DNA of 64,000 bases from contig JAVJQT010000002.1 of NCBI GenBank assembly GCA_040218795.1, positions 186,001-250,000 on the forward strand. The letters run 5' to 3'. Positions within the stretch are counted from its first letter, which is position 1, and the number at the start of each line of letters is the position of its first letter. The notes beneath the pieces were generated by a model. That model was not told the DNA's origin. It made no database searches and saw nothing but the letters and a program-made list of their open reading frames with translations. Shown one piece after another: positions 35,386 to 43,307 of the stretch. The position numbers and the translations under genes were made by a program. The DNA is from CCMP332 sp040218795 (GTDB taxonomy: Bacteria; Bacteroidota; Bacteroidia; Cytophagales; CCMP332).

Positions 35386-35796
35386 TTAATCCTGCTTGAG
35401 TTTGGCTTCAATTGAATGCCTTGTATGCGGGACAGCTTTGAGTCTTTCTTTGGCAATAAGTTTGCCCGTATCTACACAGACGCCGTAGGTTTTATTTTTA
35501 ATTCTGACCAGGGCAGCATCAAGTTGTTGAATAAATTTGACCTGACGGCCTGCCAATTGATTTAAATTTTCTTTTTCAAGAGCTTCAGCACTATCTTCAA
35601 GTGTATTGATGTTGTTAATCGTATTATCGGTACTCTCGTCGTTTTTTCGGCTCAAACTCTCTTTTATGTACTCCAATTCGGTCTTTGCTTTGTTGAGTTT
35701 ATCAAGAATTATTTTTTCAAATTCTATTAACTCATTGTCCGAATACCTTAGCTTCTCTTCAGCCATTTCTATGAGGTTTTGTTTAATGTGATTCAA
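35386..35796 (-). CDS. DksA/TraR-family protein with a degenerate zinc finger
   Basis: A 136-residue protein: a long helical hairpin (about 10-95) followed by YGVCVDTGKLIAKERLKAVPHTRHSIEAK, the C-terminal DksA/TraR signature. The four zinc-binding cysteines of classical DksA are reduced to one (Cys in YGVC), as in many Bacteroidota homologues, so zinc binding is unlikely. DksA proteins enter the RNA polymerase secondary channel and modify initiation with ppGpp; whether this version does is untested. It is the first gene of the run with scpB and rluB. Confidence 0.82.
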   Translation of the reverse strand: MNHIKQNLIEMAEEKLRYSDNELIEFEKIILDKLNKAKTELEYIKESLSRKNDESTDNTINNINTLEDSAEALEKENLNQLAGRQVKFIQQLDAALVRIKNKTYGVCVDTGKLIAKERLKAVPHTRHSIEAKLKQD

Positions 35797-35893
35797 GCGT
35801 TAAATTTCGCTTGAGCTTGAAATGCCGAAAATACAAATAATCAATGAATAGCACAGAAGGATTTACTTAATTTTTACTATAAATTAGTTTAAA

Positions 35894-36922
35894 ATGAATT
35901 CAAAAATATATAGCAGAATATATACATTATTAATCCTGACGCTTGTTTCAGCTGGTCTTTTTGCCCAAAGCCAGTATTCAGAAAGCACAAAAAAGGCAGT
36001 ACTTGTTATTCATGGGGGTGCCGGAACAATTTTAAAAGAGAACATGAGTCCCGAAAAAGAAGCAGAATTAATCGAGACCATGGGAAATGCATTAATGAAG
36101 GGTTATAAAATCATAAAAAAGGGAAAATCGAGCGAAGAAGCCATAATTGCTGCCATCAATCATTTAGAAGATGATCCAAATTTCAATGCCGGAAAAGGGG
36201 CAGTTTTAAATGAAGAAGGCAATGTTGAGCTGGATGCCTCCATTATGAATGGAAAAGATCTGCAGGCCGGAGCAATTGCAGGAGTCCATGGCATAAAAAA
36301 TCCAATTAATGCGGCAAGGGCTGTAAAAGACCATTCCAAACATGTTTTATTGAGTGGAGAAGGTGCAGAAAAATTTGCAAGAAGTGAAAAACTGAAATTT
36401 GAAGAGCCCGAATACTTCATTACAGATAAAGCGAAGGCTTCATGGTTAAAAGCCAAAAAAAACAGCGAATCCAGTGGTTATCTGAATCTTCCTGTGGAAG
36501 ATCATAAATTTGGAACGGTAGGCGCCGTAGCTTTGGATAAGGATGGAAATATTTCTGCCGGAACTTCAACGGGTGGGATGATGATGAAAAAATACGGTCG
36601 TATTGGTGATTCACCTTTAATTGGCAGTGGTACTTATGCTGACAACAGCACGGCAGGCGTATCGTGTACAGGTCATGGAGAATTTTTTATACGCTACGCT
36701 GTGGCCTATGATCTAGTTGCGCTTATGAAATACAAGGAAATGTCAATTAATGAGGCTGCCGATGAGATTATCCAAAATAAATTAATGAAAGCCGGCGGAG
36801 CCGGAGGCTTAATAGCACTTGATAAGGATGGCAATTTTGCTTTTTCTTTCAATACACCTGGAATGTATCGGGGGGTAATATTTGACGATGCCACGATGTT
36901 AATCGATTTTTACAAGGAATAA
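35894..36922 (+). CDS. iaaA: Isoaspartyl peptidase/L-asparaginase, exported
   Basis: A 342-residue Ntn-hydrolase of the plant-type asparaginase family. It is made as a precursor that self-cleaves before Thr208 (in HKFGTVGAVALD) to give two subunits with the threonine as nucleophile. VIHGGAGTI near 38-46 and SAGTSTGGMMMKKYGRIGDSPLIG (in part) downstream are family signatures. A signal peptide (about 1-24, ending GLFAQS) sends it to the periplasm. It hydrolyses beta-aspartyl dipeptides from damaged proteins and asparagine. The next gene follows after 9 bases. Confidence 0.92.
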   Translation: MNSKIYSRIYTLLILTLVSAGLFAQSQYSESTKKAVLVIHGGAGTILKENMSPEKEAELIETMGNALMKGYKIIKKGKSSEEAIIAAINHLEDDPNFNAGKGAVLNEEGNVELDASIMNGKDLQAGAIAGVHGIKNPINAARAVKDHSKHVLLSGEGAEKFARSEKLKFEEPEYFITDKAKASWLKAKKNSESSGYLNLPVEDHKFGTVGAVALDKDGNISAGTSTGGMMMKKYGRIGDSPLIGSGTYADNSTAGVSCTGHGEFFIRYAVAYDLVALMKYKEMSINEAADEIIQNKLMKAGGAGGLIALDKDGNFAFSFNTPGMYRGVIFDDATMLIDFYKE

Positions 36923-36931
36923 TAATAGCCC

Positions 36932-37735
36932 TTGAACTGGAGAGAAAAACTATACATTATAATTTTTGAAGCGGACACACCGGCGGGAAAGGCCTTTGAT
37001 GTTGCTTTGCTTTTTGCAATTGGAACAAGTGTATTACTTGTTATGCTGGAAAGTGTAAGTGAATTTGAGAGCGAATACAGACCTTATCTCAAAGCAGCAG
37101 AATGGATGTTCACTGTTTTATTTACTATCGAGTATATTTTGCGTATTATCAGTGCACACAAACCGCTTAAATACATGGGCAGTTTTTTTGGCGTCATCGA
37201 CTTAATTGCCGTGATCCCCACTTACCTGGCATTTTTTATCGCGGGTACCCACTATTTCGTAGTAATAAGAACCTTGCGCTTACTGCGTGTATTTAGAATA
37301 TTAAAGCTTGCAAAATATGTAGGTGCTTCAAGAATTATTTCAGAAGCACTTGTCAATAGCAAGGCTAAAATTTCTGTATTTCTATTTGCCGTTTTAAATT
37401 CTGTGATCATATTAGGTACCCTGATGTATTTGATTGAGGGCTCAGAAAGTGGATTCACAAGCATTCCAAGAAGTATTTATTGGGCTGTCGTTACACTAAC
37501 AACTGTGGGTTATGGTGATATCGCACCTTCAACTGTCATCGGTCAATTTTTAGCTTCTATTATCATGATCCTCGGTTATGCCATCATTGCCGTCCCGACG
37601 GGAATTGTTACATCAGAATTGACCAGATCGAGAAATTTCACCAATATCTGTGCAAACTGTGCTACAAAAAATGATGCGAATAACAATTATTGCAGCAATT
37701 GTGGCAATAAACTTGAAAACTCAAGCAAGTCTTAA
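36932..37735 (+). CDS. Voltage-gated potassium channel with C-terminal zinc ribbon
   Basis: A 267-residue Kv-type channel with six membrane helices. S4 carries regularly spaced arginines (Arg113, 116, 119 and 122 in IRTLRLLRVFRILK), and the pore has the K+ selectivity filter TVGYGD at 191-196. After S6 comes an unusual small domain CANC-N10-CSNC (Cys240, 243, 254, 257), a zinc-ribbon-like knuckle, then a short polar tail. It starts at TTG. Its TAA shares the palindrome TTAA with the stop codon of the convergent gene. The zinc ribbon could serve tetramer assembly or regulation; that is an inference. Confidence 0.92.
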   Translation: MNWREKLYIIIFEADTPAGKAFDVALLFAIGTSVLLVMLESVSEFESEYRPYLKAAEWMFTVLFTIEYILRIISAHKPLKYMGSFFGVIDLIAVIPTYLAFFIAGTHYFVVIRTLRLLRVFRILKLAKYVGASRIISEALVNSKAKISVFLFAVLNSVIILGTLMYLIEGSESGFTSIPRSIYWAVVTLTTVGYGDIAPSTVIGQFLASIIMILGYAIIAVPTGIVTSELTRSRNFTNICANCATKNDANNNYCSNCGNKLENSSKS

Positions 37736-40700
37736 ATCTTACCTCCCAGGGCGAATACTTTTTTGATTTTGTTTCTGTTTCCATCCAAATCAAAAAGATC
37801 AAAGAGAATAATGTAATTGCCCATTTTTGATTTTTCTCCATAATCATTGATCCCATCCCAAATGAAATCATTGCTATAGGCAAGCGTCGAATTATTGGCC
37901 AGATTTTTTACAAGATTTCCTCTTATATCGTAAATATTGATATTGACAATGGCATCGGAAATTTCCGTATCAAAGCGAATGTGAAGCAGGTCTTTATAAC
38001 CATCCCCATCGGGAGAAAATAAAAGAGGTTCAATGTGGATGAATTCATCAGTGACTACTCTTTCTATTGACTTGGAATTTACCAGACCCGGGCTTCCAAA
38101 ACCAAAGGGCTCGCTCGCGCTGGCCCAATTATCGGACTGCATACCGGATATATCGGGGGAAACTCTTTCCAGGGATACGCCCTTTACATCATCTATTAAT
38201 TCAAAATGAAATTCTTCAGCGTACAAAACTGAATCAATTTGCAAATGATTTGAATCCATAATAGAAATTTGACCTGATTCATTTGTTAAAGTTGGAAATG
38301 AGGACAATTCCAAATAAGCCGAGCCCCGTTTTGGAAAATGTTGAATGATAGAAATCGAATCTTCACAAAGCGTAAGAAACTCAAAGGCATTTATTACATA
38401 ATTTTCTTCACTTATAATGTTTTGGGATTTTAACTGTCCATCAAAATTGTAATAAGCCAGAATGGTATTTTCAAGATTTATATTTTTTGAGCTGCGATTA
38501 TAGATTTCGATGTATTCCGATACGTCCTGAGGTGGATTGAACAGAATTTCATTGATAATAAGATCATTTTTTTCCGGACTTTCAGGAAGAATAAAAGTTT
38601 CCTCCAAATTGCTAAAGTTGTGAACACAATCTGCCATTTGAAAAAGCGATAAGGTATAGACTGTATTGTTTTGTAATGTTTTTTCAAGAGTCAAATTGAG
38701 ATTTTTTGAAATTCTCTCTGAGCTATTTATGATTTTGACATTGTTAATGGGGCTTAAACTAATATTTTCCGGATGTAGATATTTGAAATCGATCCATTCA
38801 TTAAAATGAATGTCTAACTCAGTCCCTGACAAAATTTCGATAGTAATTAATTGAGGCGGTATAAGATCGGGCTTATTGTATTGGATAGAATTTATCTTGC
38901 CCGGCGTACCCCCATTTGGGTCTATTGAGGCATCCCAATTTGATTCTTCAGCACAGGGATTGTTTGTATCTATCATTTCAAGGCTCCAGCCCCCCTCTCT
39001 TTTATCTGTATCGCGAATCCAATCTGCGAAATAATGGACTTTATGAATAGTGACGGGTCCTAATTTCAGGTATATTTCGTCTTCGTCATTTTTCAAAGAA
39101 GTCCAGGGACTCAATTTGACAGCCTTTGCAATTTCATTCATTTCTTCAAACTTAGATGAAGGGCAAAGAATCAGATATTCCCCGGGGTAAATTGAAATGG
39201 CCGGTAGGGCTGCACTATCATCCTCTGAAATGAGGTACAGTGAATTGAGACTGATAATATTTTCAGACGTATTATATAATTCTATGTATTCTGTAGATGG
39301 AAGAGAATTCTGTGGTTCCGGATCCATCATTATTTCACTAATAATTAGATCGAATAAAACCGGACTTTTTCCTATTCCAAATGAGGCATTGAGGTTCAAA
39401 GAAAGGTTTCCTTCACAGTCAATTACCGAGTCGATGTGCATTTCATTGATTATACCCGAATCCAATGGGTTTTGAAGTGATAGTTCAATGAAATTTTCCA
39501 ATAATAAAAATGAATTTAATTGATTAATTGGCTCAAATCGGATGAAATTGGAAGGGTTTTGATCTGATTTTAGTATTTCATCAAATTGCAGACGCAGATA
39601 GGTCGAATTAAAAACCTCAATTAATTCCAGCTTGGGCCCGCTAAGATCGGGAGTGGGGTTATAGACAGAATTCAATTCTCCCGGCGTTCCTCCGGCACTG
39701 TTTTGCGAATAAGCCCAATTCTGATTATCCGTACATTTCTTAAAGGGATTAATCCTTTCGAATGACCAGCCACCTTCGTCCTTGGCACTGCCATCAGACC
39801 AGTCTGCATCATAGGCAATTTGGTCTAAGATGATATTCTCCGGGCTTAATAGAGTTAATACATCGCCGCTGTTGTTTAAGCTGGGCCAGGGATCCAGCCC
39901 GTATACTTTGCCATACCATTGGAATAGCGCGGTATCTTCATTGGAGCATAATATTAGCTGTTCTCCGCTGTCCAATAAAACTTCTGAAAAAGTAATCTCA
40001 GTAGTAGCATCGCTGTATTTAATCCCCTTAAGATTTACAGTGGCCGATGAAATATTCAGTAATTCTACATATTCTACATCGGGCATTCCAACTACCGGGA
40101 TGGGATCATACATCAATTCATTAAAGAGCAAAGTGGAGGGTTTGGGAGGAGGGTAAAATGAAAAATTGCAGGAATCGTTTTGAATCCATTGGTTTTGGCG
40201 GTCAGAAATATTTGATAGGCTTAAAGTATAATTTCCGGCGTTTAATTTTTCATCAGTATACAAGCTTATGTGGTTTGGAAATGAATCTTGATAAATAGTA
40301 GCCAATGGCATTGAAATTCCATTGGAAATAAAATAATTCGCAGGATTCGCTCCAGAAATGGTATCGATAGGATTACTAAAAATTACTTCAATTGTTGAAT
40401 CGTTTAAAGCAGAACATCCAATCAATTCAAAAGGACCATCCCTGATTTCTATATTATCTAAATAGAACTTATCACTTCGCGTGGAGCTATGTTTGCAATA
40501 AAAGCCTAAATTATTTTTGATGGCTATGCTATTATCAAGGGCCTGCCCCTGCAATACGAAATTATTTTGCATTGAAGTATCAGCGAAAAGCGACCATTCT
40601 CCCTGGAAAGATTTTATGACTCTGATACCTATTGCATTACTATCGCGTCCAAAAAAGCCGGGCAAACCGTCGATTAGTTTAGTGTGATTTGCATCCTGTT

Positions 40701-41085
40701 GAAGATAGAGGTCTATGCCATCGTCGGAACCGCTTTCACCTCCCAATTTAATATAATAGCCATGGAGATCGTTTTTAAGATCGGCTTGATTCGCACTTAA
40801 ATAAAACCTTGCGTAATTACTTGAAGAAGTGGCAAAATCAAGTTTGGCTTCAAATTCCCAAATTGTAGTCGGGCTCATTACATAATTTGAACTGAGATAG
40901 ATTTCTGAACTAAACCCCGGGCCACGGCTTTGCAGTTCATTGCTATCGTTTACCTGGAAAAAAGCAGTATCTCCATCCCATTTGGGATTTTGTATAAAAT
41001 CGCCATCATCGAAATTTTCAATGAATTGAGACAGGGCCGATTGAACCATAAAACACAGTAAAACAAAAATTACCAGGGCCTTCAC
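37732..41085 (-). CDS. Secreted lamin-tail-domain protein with FlgD-like C-terminus
   Basis: A 1117-residue exported protein starting at GTG (signal peptide about 1-19, ending ALSQF). The N-terminal 200 residues look like a jelly-roll/laminin-G-type domain. Three lamin-tail domains follow, with the recurring phrase NELMYDP/SEIMMDPEP/NEILFNPP...EYIELYN at about 320-410, 582-670 and 842-930. Ig-like domains lie between them. The end (about 1020-1115) has FSPDGDGYKD and VNINIYDIRGNLVKNL, a FlgD/CHU_C-type module often found at the C-terminus of Bacteroidota surface proteins. That module may act as the T9SS sorting end here. Substrate or partner is unknown. Confidence 0.82.
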   Translation of the reverse strand: MKALVIFVLLCFMVQSALSQFIENFDDGDFIQNPKWDGDTAFFQVNDSNELQSRGPGFSSEIYLSSNYVMSPTTIWEFEAKLDFATSSSNYARFYLSANQADLKNDLHGYYIKLGGESGSDDGIDLYLQQDANHTKLIDGLPGFFGRDSNAIGIRVIKSFQGEWSLFADTSMQNNFVLQGQALDNSIAIKNNLGFYCKHSSTRSDKFYLDNIEIRDGPFELIGCSALNDSTIEVIFSNPIDTISGANPANYFISNGISMPLATIYQDSFPNHISLYTDEKLNAGNYTLSLSNISDRQNQWIQNDSCNFSFYPPPKPSTLLFNELMYDPIPVVGMPDVEYVELLNISSATVNLKGIKYSDATTEITFSEVLLDSGEQLILCSNEDTALFQWYGKVYGLDPWPSLNNSGDVLTLLSPENIILDQIAYDADWSDGSAKDEGGWSFERINPFKKCTDNQNWAYSQNSAGGTPGELNSVYNPTPDLSGPKLELIEVFNSTYLRLQFDEILKSDQNPSNFIRFEPINQLNSFLLLENFIELSLQNPLDSGIINEMHIDSVIDCEGNLSLNLNASFGIGKSPVLFDLIISEIMMDPEPQNSLPSTEYIELYNTSENIISLNSLYLISEDDSAALPAISIYPGEYLILCPSSKFEEMNEIAKAVKLSPWTSLKNDEDEIYLKLGPVTIHKVHYFADWIRDTDKREGGWSLEMIDTNNPCAEESNWDASIDPNGGTPGKINSIQYNKPDLIPPQLITIEILSGTELDIHFNEWIDFKYLHPENISLSPINNVKIINSSERISKNLNLTLEKTLQNNTVYTLSLFQMADCVHNFSNLEETFILPESPEKNDLIINEILFNPPQDVSEYIEIYNRSSKNINLENTILAYYNFDGQLKSQNIISEENYVINAFEFLTLCEDSISIIQHFPKRGSAYLELSSFPTLTNESGQISIMDSNHLQIDSVLYAEEFHFELIDDVKGVSLERVSPDISGMQSDNWASASEPFGFGSPGLVNSKSIERVVTDEFIHIEPLLFSPDGDGYKDLLHIRFDTEISDAIVNINIYDIRGNLVKNLANNSTLAYSNDFIWDGINDYGEKSKMGNYIILFDLFDLDGNRNKIKKVFALGGKI

Positions 41086-41134
41086 ATAACTAAAGTATTT
41101 TAGAATTCTTTCCTTTGCTTTAAAATTGAGTGAA

Positions 41135-42136
41135 ATGAGATTGGCATTGATTGGAGCAACCGGTTTGGTGGGTGAAGAAATGCTCCGCGTACTGGAACAA
41201 AGAAATTTTCCTATAGATATGATTATTCCTGTGGGCTCGGAAAGGTCACAGGGAAAAAGAATTATTTATGCCGGGAAAGAGCTTGAGGTACTCGGCATTT
41301 CCAAGGCGCTGTATTTAAAGCCACAAATTGCTTTATTTTCTGCGGGATCTGAGCCATCTAAGGAATGGGCACCAAAATTTGCCGCAGAGGGATGTTTTGT
41401 CATTGACAATTCATCGGCCTGGCGCTATGATGAGGATAAACCCTTGATTGTTCCCGAGGTAAATGGAAATGTATTAAAGGAATCCGATAAAATTATTGCC
41501 AATCCTAATTGCTCAACCATTCAGCTGGTCATGGTTTTAAAATCATTGGATGCTGCATTTTCTCTTGAAAGAGTCATTATTTCCACTTATCAGTCGGTAA
41601 CAGGAACGGGAAAGGCCGCTGTGGATCAATTGAATGCCGAGAGGAAGGGAAATTTTGAACACAAAACCTATCCTTATCAAATCGATTTGAATATTATACC
41701 ACAGATCGATGTATTTCTGGACAATGGTTACAGCAAGGAAGAAATGAAAGTTGTTTGGGAGAGTCGAAAGATTTTAGGCCTTCCCAATCTCAATGTGACT
41801 TGCACCGCTGTTCGCATTCCGGTCATGGGAGGCCATAGCGAATCCGTAAATATTGAATTTAAGAATGCCTTTGAATTGAATAAAATTAAATCAATTATTG
41901 AAACCATTCCGGGCGTCGTAGTAATGGATGATCCAAAAAATAGCCGTTACCCCATGCCTCTTTATGCTCAGGGTAAAGATGAGGTTTATGTCGGCCGGAT
42001 TCGAAGGGATGAGAGCCGGGAAAAATGTCTGAATTTATGGATCGTATCGGATAATTTGCGCAAAGGGGCAGCAACCAATGCCGTTCAAATTGCCGAATAT
42101 CTTCTGAAGAAAAATTGGATTAAAAATGCTTCCTGA
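41135..42136 (+). CDS. asd: Aspartate-semialdehyde dehydrogenase
   Basis: A 333-residue NADP-dependent enzyme that reduces aspartyl phosphate to aspartate semialdehyde, the branch point to lysine/diaminopimelate, threonine and methionine. The Rossmann start MRLALIGATGLVGEEML, the catalytic Cys126 in NPNCSTIQLV, and the conserved RIPVMGGHSE with the catalytic His are present. The ATG at 41135 is preferred over an in-frame TTG at 41126. Its stop lies 11 bases inside the following methyltransferase gene. It is divergent from the lamin-tail gene. Confidence 0.95.
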   Translation: MRLALIGATGLVGEEMLRVLEQRNFPIDMIIPVGSERSQGKRIIYAGKELEVLGISKALYLKPQIALFSAGSEPSKEWAPKFAAEGCFVIDNSSAWRYDEDKPLIVPEVNGNVLKESDKIIANPNCSTIQLVMVLKSLDAAFSLERVIISTYQSVTGTGKAAVDQLNAERKGNFEHKTYPYQIDLNIIPQIDVFLDNGYSKEEMKVVWESRKILGLPNLNVTCTAVRIPVMGGHSESVNIEFKNAFELNKIKSIIETIPGVVVMDDPKNSRYPMPLYAQGKDEVYVGRIRRDESREKCLNLWIVSDNLRKGAATNAVQIAEYLLKKNWIKNAS

Positions 42137-43307
42137 AGTAGCCTTTGATCAGGAAATAAACTCTTTTATTAAAGAAAACCGCGAAGCCGACTTAAGCCAA
42201 ATATTATTAAAACGGCCTGGTAAAAAAGAATGGGATTGGATCTGGATCGGCCAGCAGATTGAAGGCTATCAGAAAGCAAAGAAAAAATTGCCTTCCATTG
42301 CTTCAAATTCGCAAATAATATACCCAAAAAGAGTTTCGATTCAACAATGCAGTTCTGATCTCAGTGCAAAATTTAAAGCCGCTTTACTAAAAGGTAAAAA
42401 ATGCCTCGATTTAAGTGGCGGATTTGGAATTGACAGCATACATCTCTCCCAAAAATTTGAGCATAGTATTTATATAGAACAGGATGAACAATTATGTGAT
42501 ATCATGGCTCACAACACTAAAGTCCTGGGGCTGGAAGAGAAGATTGAGATTAGAAATACTAAAGCGGAGACATTTTTAAAAGAGACAGAAGAGCACTTTG
42601 ATTTGATCTATATCGATCCTGCCAGACGAGATACACAAGGAAAAAAAGTGTATCGATTTTCTGATTGCAGTCCGAATGTAATTATGCTTTTAGACTTGTT
42701 GAGAAGTAAATGTGAAAAAGTACTTATAAAAGCGGCGCCAATGCTGGTTATCAGTCAGGGGGTAAGAGAACTTCAATACGTAGAGGAAGTTTTTGTTTTA
42801 GCCAATTCTCGGGAATGCAAGGAATTGCTTTTTTTAATGGGGAAAGAAGAAAACATTAATCCCAGAATTACAGCTGTGCAATTGGATACTGAAAAACGCT
42901 TTTCATTTTTTGCTGATGAAGAAATTCTAATGGAAGCAAAATTATCAATGGAAGGCAGCTATTTGTACAATCCCGGTCCCTCCATATCAAAATCGGGCGG
43001 CTATAAATCGCTGGCTAAAACATTCGATTTAAATACAATTCATCCAAATACCCATTTATTTCTATCGGATAAAATCCACAGAGATTTTCCGGGAAGAATT
43101 TTTAAGCTTATTGATATTATCACATTTGGCGATACTTATGAATTCGAAGACAAGGGTTACACCGTCTTTTTAAAAAACACAAGTCAGGATAAAGAAACTG
43201 TTTTAAAAAAATATGATCTAAAGGAAGGTAATGATGCAGATATTTTTGTTTTTACCTCAACATTGGGAAAGCAAAAAATTGCTATTTGCAAGTCTATTCC
43301 AAACTAG
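42126..43307 (+). CDS. Class I SAM-dependent methyltransferase with THUMP-like domain
   Basis: A 393-residue protein: an N-terminal helical region of about 90 residues; a Rossmann-fold methyltransferase core with CLDLSGGFGIDSIHLS (motif I, about 98-113) and DLIYIDPARRD (motif IV region, about 160-170); and a C-terminal THUMP-like/ferredoxin-like part. This architecture is the PG_1098 type found across Bacteroidota, probably acting on RNA, though its substrate has not been shown. It overlaps asd by 11 bases, and its last 14 bases overlap the convergent fibre gene. Confidence 0.83.
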   Translation: MLPEVAFDQEINSFIKENREADLSQILLKRPGKKEWDWIWIGQQIEGYQKAKKKLPSIASNSQIIYPKRVSIQQCSSDLSAKFKAALLKGKKCLDLSGGFGIDSIHLSQKFEHSIYIEQDEQLCDIMAHNTKVLGLEEKIEIRNTKAETFLKETEEHFDLIYIDPARRDTQGKKVYRFSDCSPNVIMLLDLLRSKCEKVLIKAAPMLVISQGVRELQYVEEVFVLANSRECKELLFLMGKEENINPRITAVQLDTEKRFSFFADEEILMEAKLSMEGSYLYNPGPSISKSGGYKSLAKTFDLNTIHPNTHLFLSDKIHRDFPGRIFKLIDIITFGDTYEFEDKGYTVFLKNTSQDKETVLKKYDLKEGNDADIFVFTSTLGKQKIAICKSIPN

